From contig NZ_LR130785.1 in NCBI RefSeq assembly GCF_900626135.1, positions 181,036 through 213,978 on the forward strand: DNA of 32,943 nucleotides. The letters are read 5' to 3'. Both the position numbers and the translations under genes were made by a program. Shown in pieces: positions 16,080 to 25,248 of the stretch. This stretch comes from Senegalia massiliensis. Its GTDB lineage: Bacteria > Bacillota > Clostridia > Tissierellales > SIT17. Numbering within the stretch: the stretch's first letter is position 1; every line of letters starts with the position of its first letter. The notes beneath the pieces were generated by a model. The model did no database searches and was not told the origin of the DNA. It saw only the letters and a program-made list of their open reading frames with translations.

Positions 16080-17982
16080 TATTATCCCTCTCTTTTTTAA
16101 GTCTTCTTTGTTGCTCTAAATATACTAATAGAACATTAATATCTGCAGGTGAAACTCCTGATATTCTAGATGCTTGACCTACAGAGTCTGGTCTAATATC
16201 TTCTAATTTTTGTCTTGCTTCAAGTCTAAGTCCCTTTATATCATTATACTTTATATTTTGAGGAATTTTTTTCTTTTCTAATTTTTTAAATTGTTCAATT
16301 TGTTTCATTTGTTTTTTTATATATCCCTCATATTTAATTTGGATTTCAACTTGCATTTGTACATCTCTAGGTAATTGTGGTCTTTCAGCATCTAATTTTT
16401 TAGTTTTTTCATATTTTATTTCAGGCCTTTTTATCAAATCATATAATTTCGTAGGTGATTTTAAAGGCACACTTCCTATAGATTCTAAAAACTCATTAGT
16501 TTCATCTGTAGGCGTTATTTGAATTTCTTTTAATCTATTTAATTCTTCTATCATTAATTCTTTTTTCTCTAGCATTTTTTTATATCTTTCTTCTGTAGCA
16601 AGACCAATATTATAGCTTTTTTCTGTAAGTCTTAAATCTGCATTATCTTGTCTCAATGTAAGTCTATATTCTGCTCTAGCAGTCATCATTCTATATGGTT
16701 CATCTGTTCCTTTAGTAACTAAATCATCTATTAGTACACCTATATATGCTTCAGATCTATCTAATATAAACTCATCTGTTCCTTTTACTCTTAATGCAGC
16801 ATTTATTCCTGCAATAAGCCCTTGACTTGCTGCCTCTTCATAACCTGAAGAACCATTTATTTGACCTGCAAAGTATAAATTTTCAATATCTTTATACTCC
16901 AATGTTCTTTTAAGTTTTGTAGGATCAATACAATCATATTCTATTGCGTAAGCTTCTCTCATAATCTTTACATTTTCAAGTCCTGGTACTGTTTTAAGCA
17001 TATCTACTTGAATTTCTGCAGGAAGTGTAGTACTCATCCCTTGTACATACATTTCTTTAGTATCTAATCCTTCAGGTTCTATAAATATTTGATGTTTATT
17101 TTTGTCAGCAAATCTTACAACTTTATCTTCAATAGAAGGGCAATACCTAGGTCCCTTTCCTTCCATTTTACCACTATACATTGGAGATTTATCTAAATTC
17201 TTCATAATTATTTTATGTGTATCTACATTTGTATAAGTTAAATAACATAACTCTTGATCTTTTTTGATCGTATCATTCATAAAAGAAAATGGTACTATTT
17301 CATCATCTCCTGGTTGAACAACCATCTTTTCAAAATTAATTGAATCTCTATGAATTCTAGCTGGAGTACCAGTTTTAAATCTTCTAAATTCAATATCTAA
17401 ATCTTCCAATGGTTTAGTTAAATTTATAGATGGTGCTAATCCATTAGGCCCTCCAGAATAATTTACTTCTCCTATATAAATTCTTCCTCTTAAATAAGTC
17501 CCAGTAGATAATATAACAGTTTTAGCTGAATAATAAGCTCCTGTTCTAGTAAATACACCTTTCACTTTTCCATTTTCAACTTCTAAATCTATTACTTCAC
17601 CTTGTTTTAAATCAAGATTTTTCTCATCTTCTAAAACTTTTTTCATTTCTATATGATATTTGCCTTTATCAGCCTGAGTTCTAAGTGAATGAACTGCTGG
17701 ACCTTTAGAGGTATTAAGCATTTTTGACTGAATAAATGTTCTATCAATATTAAGTCCCATTTCTCCACCTAATGCATCAATTTCCCTAACCAAATGACCT
17801 TTACCTGTACCTCCTATTGAAGGATTACATGGCATAAGTGCAATAGAGTCTAAACTCATTGTTAAAATTAATGTTTTAAGTCCCATTCTAGCTGGTGCAA
17901 GAGCAGCTTCTACTCCAGAGTGTCCTGCTCCAACAACTATAACATCATAACTACCTGCATTATATTTAATAGAATTATCCAT
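16072..17982 (-). CDS. mnmG: tRNA uridine-5-carboxymethylaminomethyl modification enzyme MnmG (GidA)
   Basis: MnmG (636 residues) works with MnmE to modify the wobble uridine (U34) of several tRNAs. The FAD-binding site is [12 protein letters not shown] with GxGxxG at 18-23. The conserved [24 protein letters not shown] block and the two conserved cysteine-containing segments ([15 protein letters not shown]) are present. A C-terminal helical domain, [20 protein letters not shown], binds tRNA and MnmE. The ribosome site is AAGGAG. It lies 11 bases after mnmE in the usual order. Confidence 0.98.
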   Translation of the reverse strand: MDNSIKYNAGSYDVIVVGAGHSGVEAALAPARMGLKTLILTMSLDSIALMPCNPSIGGTGKGHLVREIDALGGEMGLNIDRTFIQSKMLNTSKGPAVHSLRTQADKGKYHIEMKKVLEDEKNLDLKQGEVIDLEVENGKVKGVFTRTGAYYSAKTVILSTGTYLRGRIYIGEVNYSGGPNGLAPSINLTKPLEDLDIEFRRFKTGTPARIHRDSINFEKMVVQPGDDEIVPFSFMNDTIKKDQELCYLTYTNVDTHKIIMKNLDKSPMYSGKMEGKGPRYCPSIEDKVVRFADKNKHQIFIEPEGLDTKEMYVQGMSTTLPAEIQVDMLKTVPGLENVKIMREAYAIEYDCIDPTKLKRTLEYKDIENLYFAGQINGSSGYEEAASQGLIAGINAALRVKGTDEFILDRSEAYIGVLIDDLVTKGTDEPYRMMTARAEYRLTLRQDNADLRLTEKSYNIGLATEERYKKMLEKKELMIEELNRLKEIQITPTDETNEFLESIGSVPLKSPTKLYDLIKRPEIKYEKTKKLDAERPQLPRDVQMQVEIQIKYEGYIKKQMKQIEQFKKLEKKKIPQNIKYNDIKGLRLEARQKLEDIRPDSVGQASRISGVSPADINVLLVYLEQQRRLKKERDNIE

Positions 17983-17993
17983 CTTTTCACTCC

Positions 17994-19379
17994 TTATTTT
18001 CCGATACAGAAATCACTAAATATTCTATCTATAATATCTTCTCCTACTGTATCACCATTTATTTCACCTAAGTTATCATAACATTCTTTAACATCTACTT
18101 CTATACAATCAATAGGCATATTCATTTCTATTGATTGTAATGCTTCTTCTATATTCTTTTTAGCTTTTAAAAGTAAATCTTTATGTCTTACATTATTTAT
18201 TATAATGCTATCATTTATTTTCACATCACCTTTAAAGAACATATCTTTTATTGTTTTCTCTAACTTTTCTAAACCTTCTCCTTTTAACATAGAAGTGTTT
18301 AATATAGTTTTATTTGGAAGATGATCTTTTAAAGTTTCTATTGATGTTTTTATTTCCAAATCAGTCTTATTTAATAATATAATAGACTTTTTATTTTTTA
18401 CAAGTTCAATTATATTTTTATCTTCATCAGAAAGTTCTTCTGAAGCATCAAATACAACAATAGCTAAATCACCTTTATCTACAAGTTCTTTTGCTCTATC
18501 TACACCTATTTTTTCTACTATATCTTCTGTTTCTCTTATTCCAGCAGTATCTACAATTCTAAGAGGAATCCCATTTAGATTAACATATTCTTCTATTATA
18601 TCTCTAGTGGTTCCCGGTATTTCTGTAACTATAGCTCTATTTTCTCTTAATATAGCATTCATTAAAGAAGATTTTCCTACATTAGGTTTACCAAGTATTA
18701 TAGTTTTAAGTCCTTCTTTTATTATTTTTCCTGAATAAGCTGTAGAAAGTAACCCTTCTATAGTTTTAAATATAAATTCTCCTTCTTCTTGCATTTTTTC
18801 ATATGCCATTTCTTCTACATCATCTTCATCAGGGAAGTCAATTGTAGCTTCAATTTGAGCAAGCATTTTAAGAACTGATTCTCTTAAAACTCTTACTTCT
18901 TTTGAAAGAGCACCTTCAAGTTGATTAAGAGAAACATCAAAACTTGAATCTGTTTTTGCACTTATTAGATCCATAACAGCTTCAGCTTGTGTAAGATCAA
19001 TTCGTCCATTCATAAATGCTCTTTTAGTAAATTCACCTTCTTCAGCTATTCTAGCTCCATTATTTAATACTATTTCAAGTATTCTTCTAACAGATATTAT
19101 ACCTCCGTGACAATTTATTTCTACTACATCTTCTGTAGTATAGGTATATGGCGCTTTCATATATACGATTAAAACTTCATCTATTATTTTATCATTTTCA
19201 GGATCAATTATATGTCCATAATGTAATTTTCTAGTTTCTCTATTTTTTAATGATATATCCTTTTTACCTCTAAATATTTTATCTGCAATATTAACTGCTT
19301 CTCTACCACTTAGACGAACTATTCCAATACCAGCTTCACCTGGCGCAGTAGCAATAGCAGCAATAGTATCTATATCCAC
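17994..19379 (-). CDS. mnmE: tRNA modification GTPase MnmE (TrmE)
   Basis: MnmE (461 residues) is the GTPase partner of MnmG. The N-terminal domain starts with [22 protein letters not shown] and binds formyl-tetrahydrofolate. A helical domain follows. An inserted G domain has GKPNVGKSS (230-238), PGTTRD and [10 protein letters not shown]. The protein ends in the expected CIGK with the functional cysteine. The start is GTG (19377-19379), with GAGGTGA upstream. It is separated from jag by about 100 bases that include a hairpin. Confidence 0.98.
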   Translation of the reverse strand: MDIDTIAAIATAPGEAGIGIVRLSGREAVNIADKIFRGKKDISLKNRETRKLHYGHIIDPENDKIIDEVLIVYMKAPYTYTTEDVVEINCHGGIISVRRILEIVLNNGARIAEEGEFTKRAFMNGRIDLTQAEAVMDLISAKTDSSFDVSLNQLEGALSKEVRVLRESVLKMLAQIEATIDFPDEDDVEEMAYEKMQEEGEFIFKTIEGLLSTAYSGKIIKEGLKTIILGKPNVGKSSLMNAILRENRAIVTEIPGTTRDIIEEYVNLNGIPLRIVDTAGIRETEDIVEKIGVDRAKELVDKGDLAIVVFDASEELSDEDKNIIELVKNKKSIILLNKTDLEIKTSIETLKDHLPNKTILNTSMLKGEGLEKLEKTIKDMFFKGDVKINDSIIINNVRHKDLLLKAKKNIEEALQSIEMNMPIDCIEVDVKECYDNLGEINGDTVGEDIIDRIFSDFCIGK

Positions 19380-19443
19380 TTTTATTCACCTCTTATATTT
19401 TAATTATTATATATTATACCTTAATTTACCCAAATAAATAACA

Positions 19444-19469
19444 TAAACCCAGTTTTTAAACTGGGTTTA
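19444..19469 (-). terminator. Hairpin after jag, possible terminator or attenuator
   Basis: A 12-bp stem (AAACCCAGTTT plus one closing pair) with a two-base loop lies eight bases beyond the jag stop. The downstream tail on the minus strand (TGTTATTTATTT) is only moderately T-rich, so partial read-through to mnmE is likely. Confidence 0.65.
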
Positions 19470-19476
19470 CATAATT

Positions 19477-20103
19477 TTATTTGATATCTATTACAACTTT
19501 TCTATTTGGTTCTTTACCTTCACTAAATGTTTTTATATAAGGATCTGATTGAAGTGCAAAATGAATTATTCTTCTTTCATAAGGATTCATTGATTCAAGT
19601 CTTATTTTTTTTCTAGTTCTTTTTGCTTTTCCAGCCATCTTTTTAGCAAGTCTTATAAGTGTTTCTTCTCTTTTTTTTCTGTAATTTTCAGTATCTAAAA
19701 GTACTTTTAAATAATCTTCTCTGTCTTTGTTTACAATAAGACTTATAATATATTGAATAGAATCTAATGTATTTCCTCTTTTACCAATAATAGCTCCCAT
19801 ATCCTCAGAATTTTCACCTATAACTTCAATTTCTAAAATGTCCCCAACTAAACTCATTTTTATATCAGCTTTAATTTCCATTTTTTCTAAAAGAGTATTT
19901 AAAAATTTTGCAGCTTGTTCTTTAGGGTCATTTTTCACAGTTATTTTAACTTTAGCATCTTTTGAACCTATAAATCCTAAAAATCCTTTATTAGGTTCTT
20001 CTAATATTTCAATACTTACTCTGTCCCTATCTACATTTAACTTTTGAACTCCTTCTGTTATAGCATCTTGAACAGTTTTTGAAGAAACAATAATTGATTT
20101 CAT
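19477..20103 (-). CDS. jag: Jag / KhpB RNA-binding protein (SpoIIIJ-associated)
   Basis: This 208-residue protein has the three-part Jag layout. A Jag-N domain (about 3-55) includes NKGFLGFIGSKDAKV. A type II KH domain carries IIGKRGNTLDSIQYI (105-119; GKRG 107-110). An R3H domain carries NPYERRIIHFALQ (173-185). Homologues bind RNA and affect cell elongation and division, and in Bacillus the gene accompanies spoIIIJ. It starts one base after yidC, and its ribosome site AAGGAGGA lies within the 3' end of yidC, so the two are translated as a unit. Confidence 0.96.
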   Translation of the reverse strand: MKSIIVSSKTVQDAITEGVQKLNVDRDRVSIEILEEPNKGFLGFIGSKDAKVKITVKNDPKEQAAKFLNTLLEKMEIKADIKMSLVGDILEIEVIGENSEDMGAIIGKRGNTLDSIQYIISLIVNKDREDYLKVLLDTENYRKKREETLIRLAKKMAGKAKRTRKKIRLESMNPYERRIIHFALQSDPYIKTFSEGKEPNRKVVIDIK

Positions 20104-20104
20104 A

Positions 20105-20815
20105 TTATTTTATATCCTCCTTAAGTGCTCCTGCATTTCTATTTATAATAAATTGTTGCACTATTTGGAATGTATTACTTATTACCCAATATAGAGCAAG
20201 TCCAGCAGGAACAGATCTTGCAAAAAACAATATCATAATAGGCATTATTGTAGTCATCATCTTTTGACTAGATTGAGCTGCATTATCTGCATTACTAGAT
20301 TGACCGGCCATCATCATTTTACTTTGGAAATAAGTAGTAAGTGCTGCAACTATAGGTAATATCCAAAGATCAGTATCTTTTAAGTTCTCTATCCATAAAA
20401 AACTCTTGTTTATTGCATCATATGCTTCTGGAGATCCAAATACATATTTTACAGGTTCTCTAAGAACTGTAAAAAATCCAATTATTATTGGAAATTGTAT
20501 AAGTAAAGGAAGACATCCTCCAAAAGGATTCACTTTATATTCTTTATATAATTCCATTGTTTTCATATTTAAAGTTTCTTTATCATTTTTATATTTCTTT
20601 TGTAGTTCTTGCATCTTAGGTTGAATTTTTTGCATATTTTTCATTGATTTTGTTTGCTTTAATGTTAAAGGTAATATAATAAGTTTAACTATTATAGTAG
20701 CAATTATAATTGATATTGCATAAGCTGAGAAAGATTCAAAATCTAAATTAGCCCCTGCAACAAAATTATATATAAAATCAACTAGTTTTCCCAAGGGACG
20801 AGCAAAGATATCCAT
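20105..20815 (-). CDS. yidC: Membrane protein insertase YidC (SpoIIIJ/Oxa1 type)
   Basis: This 236-residue insertase of the Gram-positive type lacks the large periplasmic domain of proteobacterial YidC. Five hydrophobic segments are visible, the first near 30-52 ending in ILPLTLKQTKSM, whose flanking basic loop is cytoplasmic. FGGCLPLLIQFPIIIGFF (98-115) and PAGLALYWVISN (near 203-214) are diagnostic. No lipoprotein signal peptide is evident at the N-terminus, as in many clostridial homologues. The ribosome site is AAGGGGGT. It belongs to the rpmH-rnpA-yidD-yidC-jag series. Confidence 0.97.
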   Translation of the reverse strand: MDIFARPLGKLVDFIYNFVAGANLDFESFSAYAISIIIATIIVKLIILPLTLKQTKSMKNMQKIQPKMQELQKKYKNDKETLNMKTMELYKEYKVNPFGGCLPLLIQFPIIIGFFTVLREPVKYVFGSPEAYDAINKSFLWIENLKDTDLWILPIVAALTTYFQSKMMMAGQSSNADNAAQSSQKMMTTIMPIMILFFARSVPAGLALYWVISNTFQIVQQFIINRNAGALKEDIK

Positions 20816-20850
20816 AATTTAAATTAACCCCCTTAAAAGTTACAGTACAG

Positions 20851-21072
20851 TTATTTTTTATTTTTTTCTACTGGATCATATCCGCCAGCATTAAAAGGAT
20901 TACACCTTAATATTCTCCAAATTGATTTTATACTACCTCTAAAAACGCCTAATTTTTCAATAGCTTCTAAACTATAAGCTGAGCAAGTTGGATAAAATCT
21001 ACAGGTTCTTCCTTTCATTGGTGAAATGTATCTCTGATAAAGTATTATAATTTTTTTTATTATACACTTCAC
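20851..21072 (-). CDS. yidD: Membrane protein insertion efficiency factor YidD
   Basis: This 73-residue protein has the complete YidD pattern: [20 protein letters not shown], then [17 protein letters not shown], with three conserved cysteines. YidD assists YidC-dependent membrane insertion and is peripheral to the membrane through its amphipathic N-terminus. The start is GTG (21070-21072), with AAAGG upstream. It sits 18 bases after rnpA and 35 before yidC. Confidence 0.97.
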   Translation of the reverse strand: MKCIIKKIIILYQRYISPMKGRTCRFYPTCSAYSLEAIEKLGVFRGSIKSIWRILRCNPFNAGGYDPVEKNKK

Positions 21073-21090
21073 TATAAACAGCCTTTCTAT

Positions 21091-21426
21091 TTAATTACTT
21101 AATTTACTTCTTTTCAATAAGTTTAGAATTGATTTTTCTACATCTACATAAGTAGCTTGATTACACCTTATTCTAGATAAAAATATAATATCATATCCCT
21201 GATTTATACCTTCACTATTTAGTCTAAAAGCTTCTTTTATAAGTCTTTTTACTCTGTTTCTAATTACAGCATTTCCTATTTTTTTTGTTACAGAAAAACC
21301 TACTCTATTATATTCTAATCCATTTTTAATAAAAAAAATTACTAAATATTTATTAGATAGTGATTTTCCTTTATCATATACTCTTCTAAACTCTCTATTA
21401 TTTTTAAGACTTTCTATTTTATTCAT
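21091..21426 (-). CDS. rnpA: Ribonuclease P protein component
   Basis: This 111-residue, highly basic protein is the protein subunit of RNase P, which trims tRNA 5' ends. SLKNNREFRRVYDKGKS near the N-terminus, GFSVTKKIGNAVIRNRVKR (about 43-61) with the RNR signature, and GYDIIFLSR are all conserved. The ribosome site is AGAGGAG. It follows rpmH with a terminator-like hairpin between the two genes. Confidence 0.97.
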   Translation of the reverse strand: MNKIESLKNNREFRRVYDKGKSLSNKYLVIFFIKNGLEYNRVGFSVTKKIGNAVIRNRVKRLIKEAFRLNSEGINQGYDIIFLSRIRCNQATYVDVEKSILNLLKRSKLSN

Positions 21427-21460
21427 CTAAAACTCCTCTAATGATATTAGATTGAATAAA

Positions 21461-21482
21461 AAGGCCACTATAATGCGGCCTT
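21461..21482 (-). terminator. Attenuating terminator between rpmH and rnpA
   Basis: On the minus strand an 8-bp stem (AAGGCCGC with GTGGCCTT, one G-T pair) and a six-base loop are followed by TTTTTATT. It overlaps the rpmH stop codon. As rnpA has no clear promoter of its own, partial termination would make more L34 than RNase P protein. Confidence 0.8.
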
Positions 21483-21615
21483 ATGCAGACAATCTTTTTC
21501 TGCCTTTTCTTCTACGTCTTTGTAGGACATTTCTTCCTGATTTATTTTTCATTCTTTTTCTAAACCCATGTTCTCTACTTCTTTGTCTTTTTTTAGGTTG
21601 GTATGTTCTCTTCAT
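21481..21615 (-). CDS. rpmH: Large ribosomal subunit protein L34
   Basis: This 44-residue basic protein begins [20 protein letters not shown] and ends [11 protein letters not shown], the canonical L34 sequence. The ATG is at 21613-21615, with AAAGGGGGTGT upstream. A plus-strand reading frame across the same bases is only its shadow. The gene is the first of the leftward rpmH-rnpA-yidD-yidC-jag series and the first gene left of oriC. Confidence 0.98.
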   Translation of the reverse strand: MKRTYQPKKRQRSREHGFRKRMKNKSGRNVLQRRRRKGRKRLSA

Positions 21616-21708
21616 TAAGTACACCCCCTTTTAGATTTGCTACCTCAAAAAATATAATATATTTATATGGTAACTTCCAGATTTTTTTAATTTAAGCACT
21701 ACTTATTG

Positions 21709-21737
21709 ATTATAGCTATTTCATTGGGGTATGTCAA
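21709..21737 (-). promoter_or_regulatory. Consensus sigma-A promoter of rpmH
   Basis: On the minus strand, TTGACA (21732-21737) and TATAAT (21709-21714) are both perfect and 17 bases apart. The expected start site near 21702 gives a leader of about 85 bases before rpmH. Confidence 0.93.
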
Positions 21738-21769
21738 GCTTTCTCATAATATTTTCTCTGTTAATATTT

Positions 21770-22141
21770 TTATTCACATAATGTTATTTTTGTGGATATC
21801 TTTTTTATTTTGTTGATTGTTTCCACTTTTTTTGATATTATTAATAAAAATGTGGATTAAATTATTGAGAATATTAACAGTTATACACAGGTTGTGGATT
21901 AAATTGTGTATAACTAAATTTTTCTGTGGAATTTATAATCAATAACTTCATTAAATACTGTTTATTTCTCTTTTTTTAGTCAACAATTATAAAATATATT
22001 ATTTTGTTGATAACATGTTTTTATATCGTTAAGTTTTATTTTTTTTACCTCTATACACATATTATTCACATGATAGTCAACTTTTTTTGTGGATTATTTT
22101 TATTGATTTTTTTATATTCATAAAATAATTTTTGTGGATAA
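21770..22141. other. oriC: oriC, upstream DnaA-box cluster
   Basis: The gap of nearly 600 bases between rpmH and dnaA is very AT-rich and full of DnaA boxes. Those I can place are: TTATTCACA (21770-21778), TGTGGATAT (21791-21799), TGTGGATTA (21851-21859, 21893-21901, 22088-22096), TTATACACA (21881-21889), TGTGTATAA (21905-21913), TGTTGATAA (22005-22013), TTATTCACA (22062-22070) and the perfect TGTGGATAA (22133-22141). The last box lies close to the dnaA start, where the dnaA promoter should be, so autoregulation by DnaA is likely. I see no other gene in the gap. Confidence 0.93.
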
Positions 22142-22200
22142 CTATGTTTATATTATAGATTATAATTTTTTATATTAATTTAAGAATAGGAGGACAATGA

Positions 22201-23550
22201 ATGTCAGATAACTTAGATGACTTATGGATTAAAACTCTTAAAATAATAAAGGCAGAGCTCACTGAAGTTAGTTTTAATACATGGTTAAAAAGTATTAATC
22301 CAGTATCAATAGATAATAATGACATAATACTAGCTGTTCCAAATGAATTTACGAAATCAATTCTTGAGGGTCGCTATTTAACTCTCATTAAAAATTCTAT
22401 AAATCAAGTATCAAATAGTAATTATGATATTAGATTTGTTATTCCTGGAGAAGATTTAGACAAAAATATAGACAAGCCGTTAAATAACTCCAATAATAAA
22501 GAAAAACAAGTTGAAATACCTCTTAAATCTCAACTACGACCAAAATATACATTTGATCAATTTGTAATAGGTAATAGTAATAGATTTGCACATGCTGCTT
22601 CCCTTGCTGTAGCAGAAGCTCCAGCAAAAGCTTACAATCCTTTATTTATTTATGGTGGAGTTGGGCTTGGAAAGACCCATCTAATGAATGCAATAGGTCA
22701 TTATATATTGGATCAAAATCCTAATGCAAATGTTGCTTATGTTTCATCAGAAAAATTTACAAATGAGCTTATAAATTCTATAAGAGATGATAAAAATGTA
22801 GAATTTAGAAATAAATATAGACATGTAGATGTATTATTAATAGATGATATTCAATTTATTGCAGGAAAAGAAAGAACTCAAGAAGAATTTTTCCATACAT
22901 TTAATGCACTTCATGAAGCTAACAAACAAATTATAATATCAAGTGATAGACCACCAAAAGAAATACCTACACTTGAAGATAGATTAAGATCTAGATTTGA
23001 ATGGGGTCTTATAGCTGATATTCAACAGCCAGATTTAGAAACTAGAATAGCAATATTAAAAAAGAAAGCTAATTTAGAGAATTTAGAAATAGATAATGAA
23101 GTATTTTTATTTATTGCCAACAAAATTCGTTCTAACATAAGAGAATTAGAAGGAGCATTAATCAGAATAATTGCTTATTCTTCTCTTACAAATAAAGATA
23201 TTACTATAGAACTAGCTAATGAAGCATTAAAAGATATCATATCAGGTAATAATAATGAAAAAATTGATGTAAATCGCATAAAGAAAGTTGTAGCTAAGCA
23301 TTTTAATGTTAAAATTGAAGATTTTAATTCTAAAAAAAGAGCACGTTCAATATCTCATCCAAGACAAATAGCAATGTATTTATCACGTGAACTTACAGAT
23401 TTATCATTGCCTAAAATAGGAGATGAATTTGGAGGAAGAGATCATACTACTGTCATACATGCTTATGACAAAATATCTAATAGTATTAAAAATGATAAAG
23501 AACTTAAATCTAGTATTGAGCAAATAGAAAAAGAGCTTAAAGGTAATTAA
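22201..23550 (+). CDS. dnaA: Chromosomal replication initiator DnaA
   Basis: DnaA (449 residues) opens the origin and loads the helicase. Domain I (1-80) has [22 protein letters not shown], and a short variable linker follows. The AAA+ domain has Walker [10 protein letters not shown] (152-160), Walker [11 protein letters not shown] (about 213-222) and an arginine finger in LRSRFEWGL. Domain IV ends with the DnaA-box-binding signature [15 protein letters not shown]. The ATG at 22201 has AGGAGG seven bases upstream; an ATG at 22197 is out of frame. DnaA-box clusters lie on both sides, as in the bipartite Bacillus origin. Confidence 0.99.
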   Translation: MSDNLDDLWIKTLKIIKAELTEVSFNTWLKSINPVSIDNNDIILAVPNEFTKSILEGRYLTLIKNSINQVSNSNYDIRFVIPGEDLDKNIDKPLNNSNNKEKQVEIPLKSQLRPKYTFDQFVIGNSNRFAHAASLAVAEAPAKAYNPLFIYGGVGLGKTHLMNAIGHYILDQNPNANVAYVSSEKFTNELINSIRDDKNVEFRNKYRHVDVLLIDDIQFIAGKERTQEEFFHTFNALHEANKQIIISSDRPPKEIPTLEDRLRSRFEWGLIADIQQPDLETRIAILKKKANLENLEIDNEVFLFIANKIRSNIRELEGALIRIIAYSSLTNKDITIELANEALKDIISGNNNEKIDVNRIKKVVAKHFNVKIEDFNSKKRARSISHPRQIAMYLSRELTDLSLPKIGDEFGGRDHTTVIHAYDKISNSIKNDKELKSSIEQIEKELKGN

Positions 23551-23617
23551 CAATTGTATGTTAATATTATGTGAAGCTATTGTTGATATCTTTTAAATTT
23601 AAATTTTAAAGTGTATA

Positions 23618-23778
23618 TGTGGATAAGTTGATACATGTTAATAACATTTTACTAACAGCTATATATTAAGAATATTATATACTCTAAATAGTTATCCACA
23701 AATTCACAGCCCCTATTACTAATACTACTAGATTAAGTTTATTTATTCTATTATTTAATTAAAGGGAGGTTATCCACA
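23618..23778. other. oriC: oriC, downstream cluster with DnaA-trio unwinding element
   Basis: Between dnaA and dnaN lie perfect boxes TGTGGATAA (23618-23626), TTATCCACA (23692-23700) and TTATCCACA (23770-23778). The middle box is followed at once by a weak box (AAATTCACA, 23700-23708), a GC patch (GCCCC, 23709-23713), and the triplets CTA TTA CTA ATA CTA CTA (23713-23730). Five of these six fit the DnaA-trio rule. A strongly AT-rich stretch follows. This is the order of the basal origin unwinding system described in Bacillus subtilis, so strand opening probably begins at about 23713-23760. Confidence 0.85.
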
Positions 23779-24882
23779 ATGAAGATTAAAATTGGACAAA
23801 ATATACTATCAAAATATATTTCAATAGTACAAAAAGGAATTTCATCAAAAACTACATTACCAATATTAAGTGGTATCTTAGTAGAAGCATATGAAAATAA
23901 ACTACAATTAACTGGAACTGATTTAGAATTAGGGATAGAGACAAAATTAGATTGTGAAGTTATAGAAGAAGGTAAAATTGTTATAACATCTAGAATTTTT
24001 GGAGATATCATAAAAAAGTTACCTAATGATGAAGTAATTATTACTACTGATAATGATAATAATATACATATTAGTTGTAGTAATTCAGAATTCAATATTC
24101 AAGGACATTCTGCTGAAGAATATCCAGAGTTACCTTATATAGATAATGAAAGTTCATTTGAAATTCCAAAAGATTTACTTAAAAATATGATAAGACAAAC
24201 TATATTTGCAACAGCAGTAGAAGAAACAAGACCTATACTTACTGGAGCATTACTTGAAATTAAAAATAATGATTTAGCATTAGTAGCATTAGATGGTTAT
24301 AGATTAGCTCTTAAAAAATCTAAAGCTGACTGTGAAGATTTAAAAGTAGTAATACCTTCTAAAACATTAAATGAAGTAAGCAGAATATTAGATGAAGAAG
24401 AAGATAATGTAAATATAAAATTTACAACAAATCATATATTATTTGACTTAGGTGATACAATCATTAATTCAAGATTATTAGAAGGTCAATTTTTAAATTA
24501 TAAAGACATAATAAGAGAAGAATATACATCAAAAGTTACAGTAAAAACTAATAATATAAAGCAAAGTATAGAAAGGGCTTCACTTTTAGCACGTGAAGGA
24601 AGAAATAATTTAGTTAAGTTTGAAATAAAAGACAATAAGATGACAATAACATCTAATTCTGAAATTGGTAATGTACATGAAGAATTAGATATAGAATTAG
24701 AAGGTGAAGATATTACAATAGCTTTTAATTCTAAATATATTTTAGATGGTTTAAAAGTTATAGATAGTGATATAATAAATATGAACTTTATATCCAATGT
24801 AAATCCATGTATAATAAAACCTGTAGAAGATGAAAACTACACTTATTTGGTGTTACCAGTAAGACTTGCAGAAGTAAATTAA
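23779..24882 (+). CDS. dnaN: DNA polymerase III sliding clamp (beta subunit)
   Basis: DnaN (367 residues) forms the ring clamp that tethers the replicative polymerase to DNA. Three similar domains can be followed: 1-120, 125-245 and 247-367. Typical segments are KTTLPILSGILVEA, FATAVEETRPILTGALLEI, and the C-terminal YLVLPVRL. The ribosome site GGGAGG (23764-23769) is separated from the ATG by a perfect DnaA box, so DnaA could affect expression. It is followed by the S4 gene. Confidence 0.99.
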   Translation: MKIKIGQNILSKYISIVQKGISSKTTLPILSGILVEAYENKLQLTGTDLELGIETKLDCEVIEEGKIVITSRIFGDIIKKLPNDEVIITTDNDNNIHISCSNSEFNIQGHSAEEYPELPYIDNESSFEIPKDLLKNMIRQTIFATAVEETRPILTGALLEIKNNDLALVALDGYRLALKKSKADCEDLKVVIPSKTLNEVSRILDEEEDNVNIKFTTNHILFDLGDTIINSRLLEGQFLNYKDIIREEYTSKVTVKTNNIKQSIERASLLAREGRNNLVKFEIKDNKMTITSNSEIGNVHEELDIELEGEDITIAFNSKYILDGLKVIDSDIINMNFISNVNPCIIKPVEDENYTYLVLPVRLAEVN

Positions 24883-24889
24883 ATCATTA

Positions 24890-24915
24890 AATAGGCACCT
24901 ATTCAGGTGTCTATT
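24890..24915 (+). terminator. Hairpin after dnaN, weak terminator or processing site
   Basis: An 11-bp stem (AATAGGCACCT with AGGTGTCTATT, one G-T pair) has a four-base loop. The tail (ATATTTTAAAGG) is a poor T run, so this is more likely a partial terminator or RNA-stabilising hairpin before the S4-domain gene. Confidence 0.5.
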
Positions 24916-24937
24916 ATATTTTAAAGGAGAGAGCATA

Positions 24938-25147
24938 ATGAGAGAAGTAAAAATTGATACAGATTATATTAAATTAGATCAACTGTTAAAATATGCAGAT
25001 ATTACACAAACAGGTGGACATAGTAAATTTCTTATAAAAGAAGGAAAAGTAAAAGTTAATGGAGAAAAAAATACAATGCGAGGAAAAAAAATACGAAAAA
25101 ATGATATTGTAGAAGTTGAAAATGAAGAAAAAATAATAATAAAATAA
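24938..25147 (+). CDS. yaaA: S4-domain RNA-binding protein YaaA
   Basis: This 69-residue protein consists of a single S4-like domain (KLDQLLKYADITQTGGHSKFLI, then GKVKVNGE, then RGKKIRKNDIVEV). It occupies the usual place between dnaN and recF. In Bacillus the same gene is called yaaA or rlbA. A role in ribosome or RNA metabolism is suggested by the domain, but the target is not known. AAAGGAGAG precedes the ATG. Confidence 0.95.
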   Translation: MREVKIDTDYIKLDQLLKYADITQTGGHSKFLIKEGKVKVNGEKNTMRGKKIRKNDIVEVENEEKIIIK

Positions 25148-25248
25148 ATATTAAGCTATAAAATAGGATATAAAAAGAAAAAACCAAGTAAAAGGAACGA
25201 GTGTTTGTATTTGTTTTTTTAAAGTGTTATAATAAAGGGTGTGCTGTT

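Noticed and set aside
18605-18618. TTCCCGGTATTT in mnmE as a Noc-binding site
   Set aside because: Only about 9 of 14 positions match, which is not above chance for a coding segment.
21452-21634. A 60-codon plus-strand frame over rpmH
   Set aside because: It is the complement of the L34 gene, with no ribosome site and a low-complexity leucine-rich translation.
25201-25248. Longer RecF N-terminus from GTG at 25201
   Set aside because: The added residues (MFVFVFLKCYNKG...) do not belong to RecF, and a ribosome site lies directly before the ATG at 25249.
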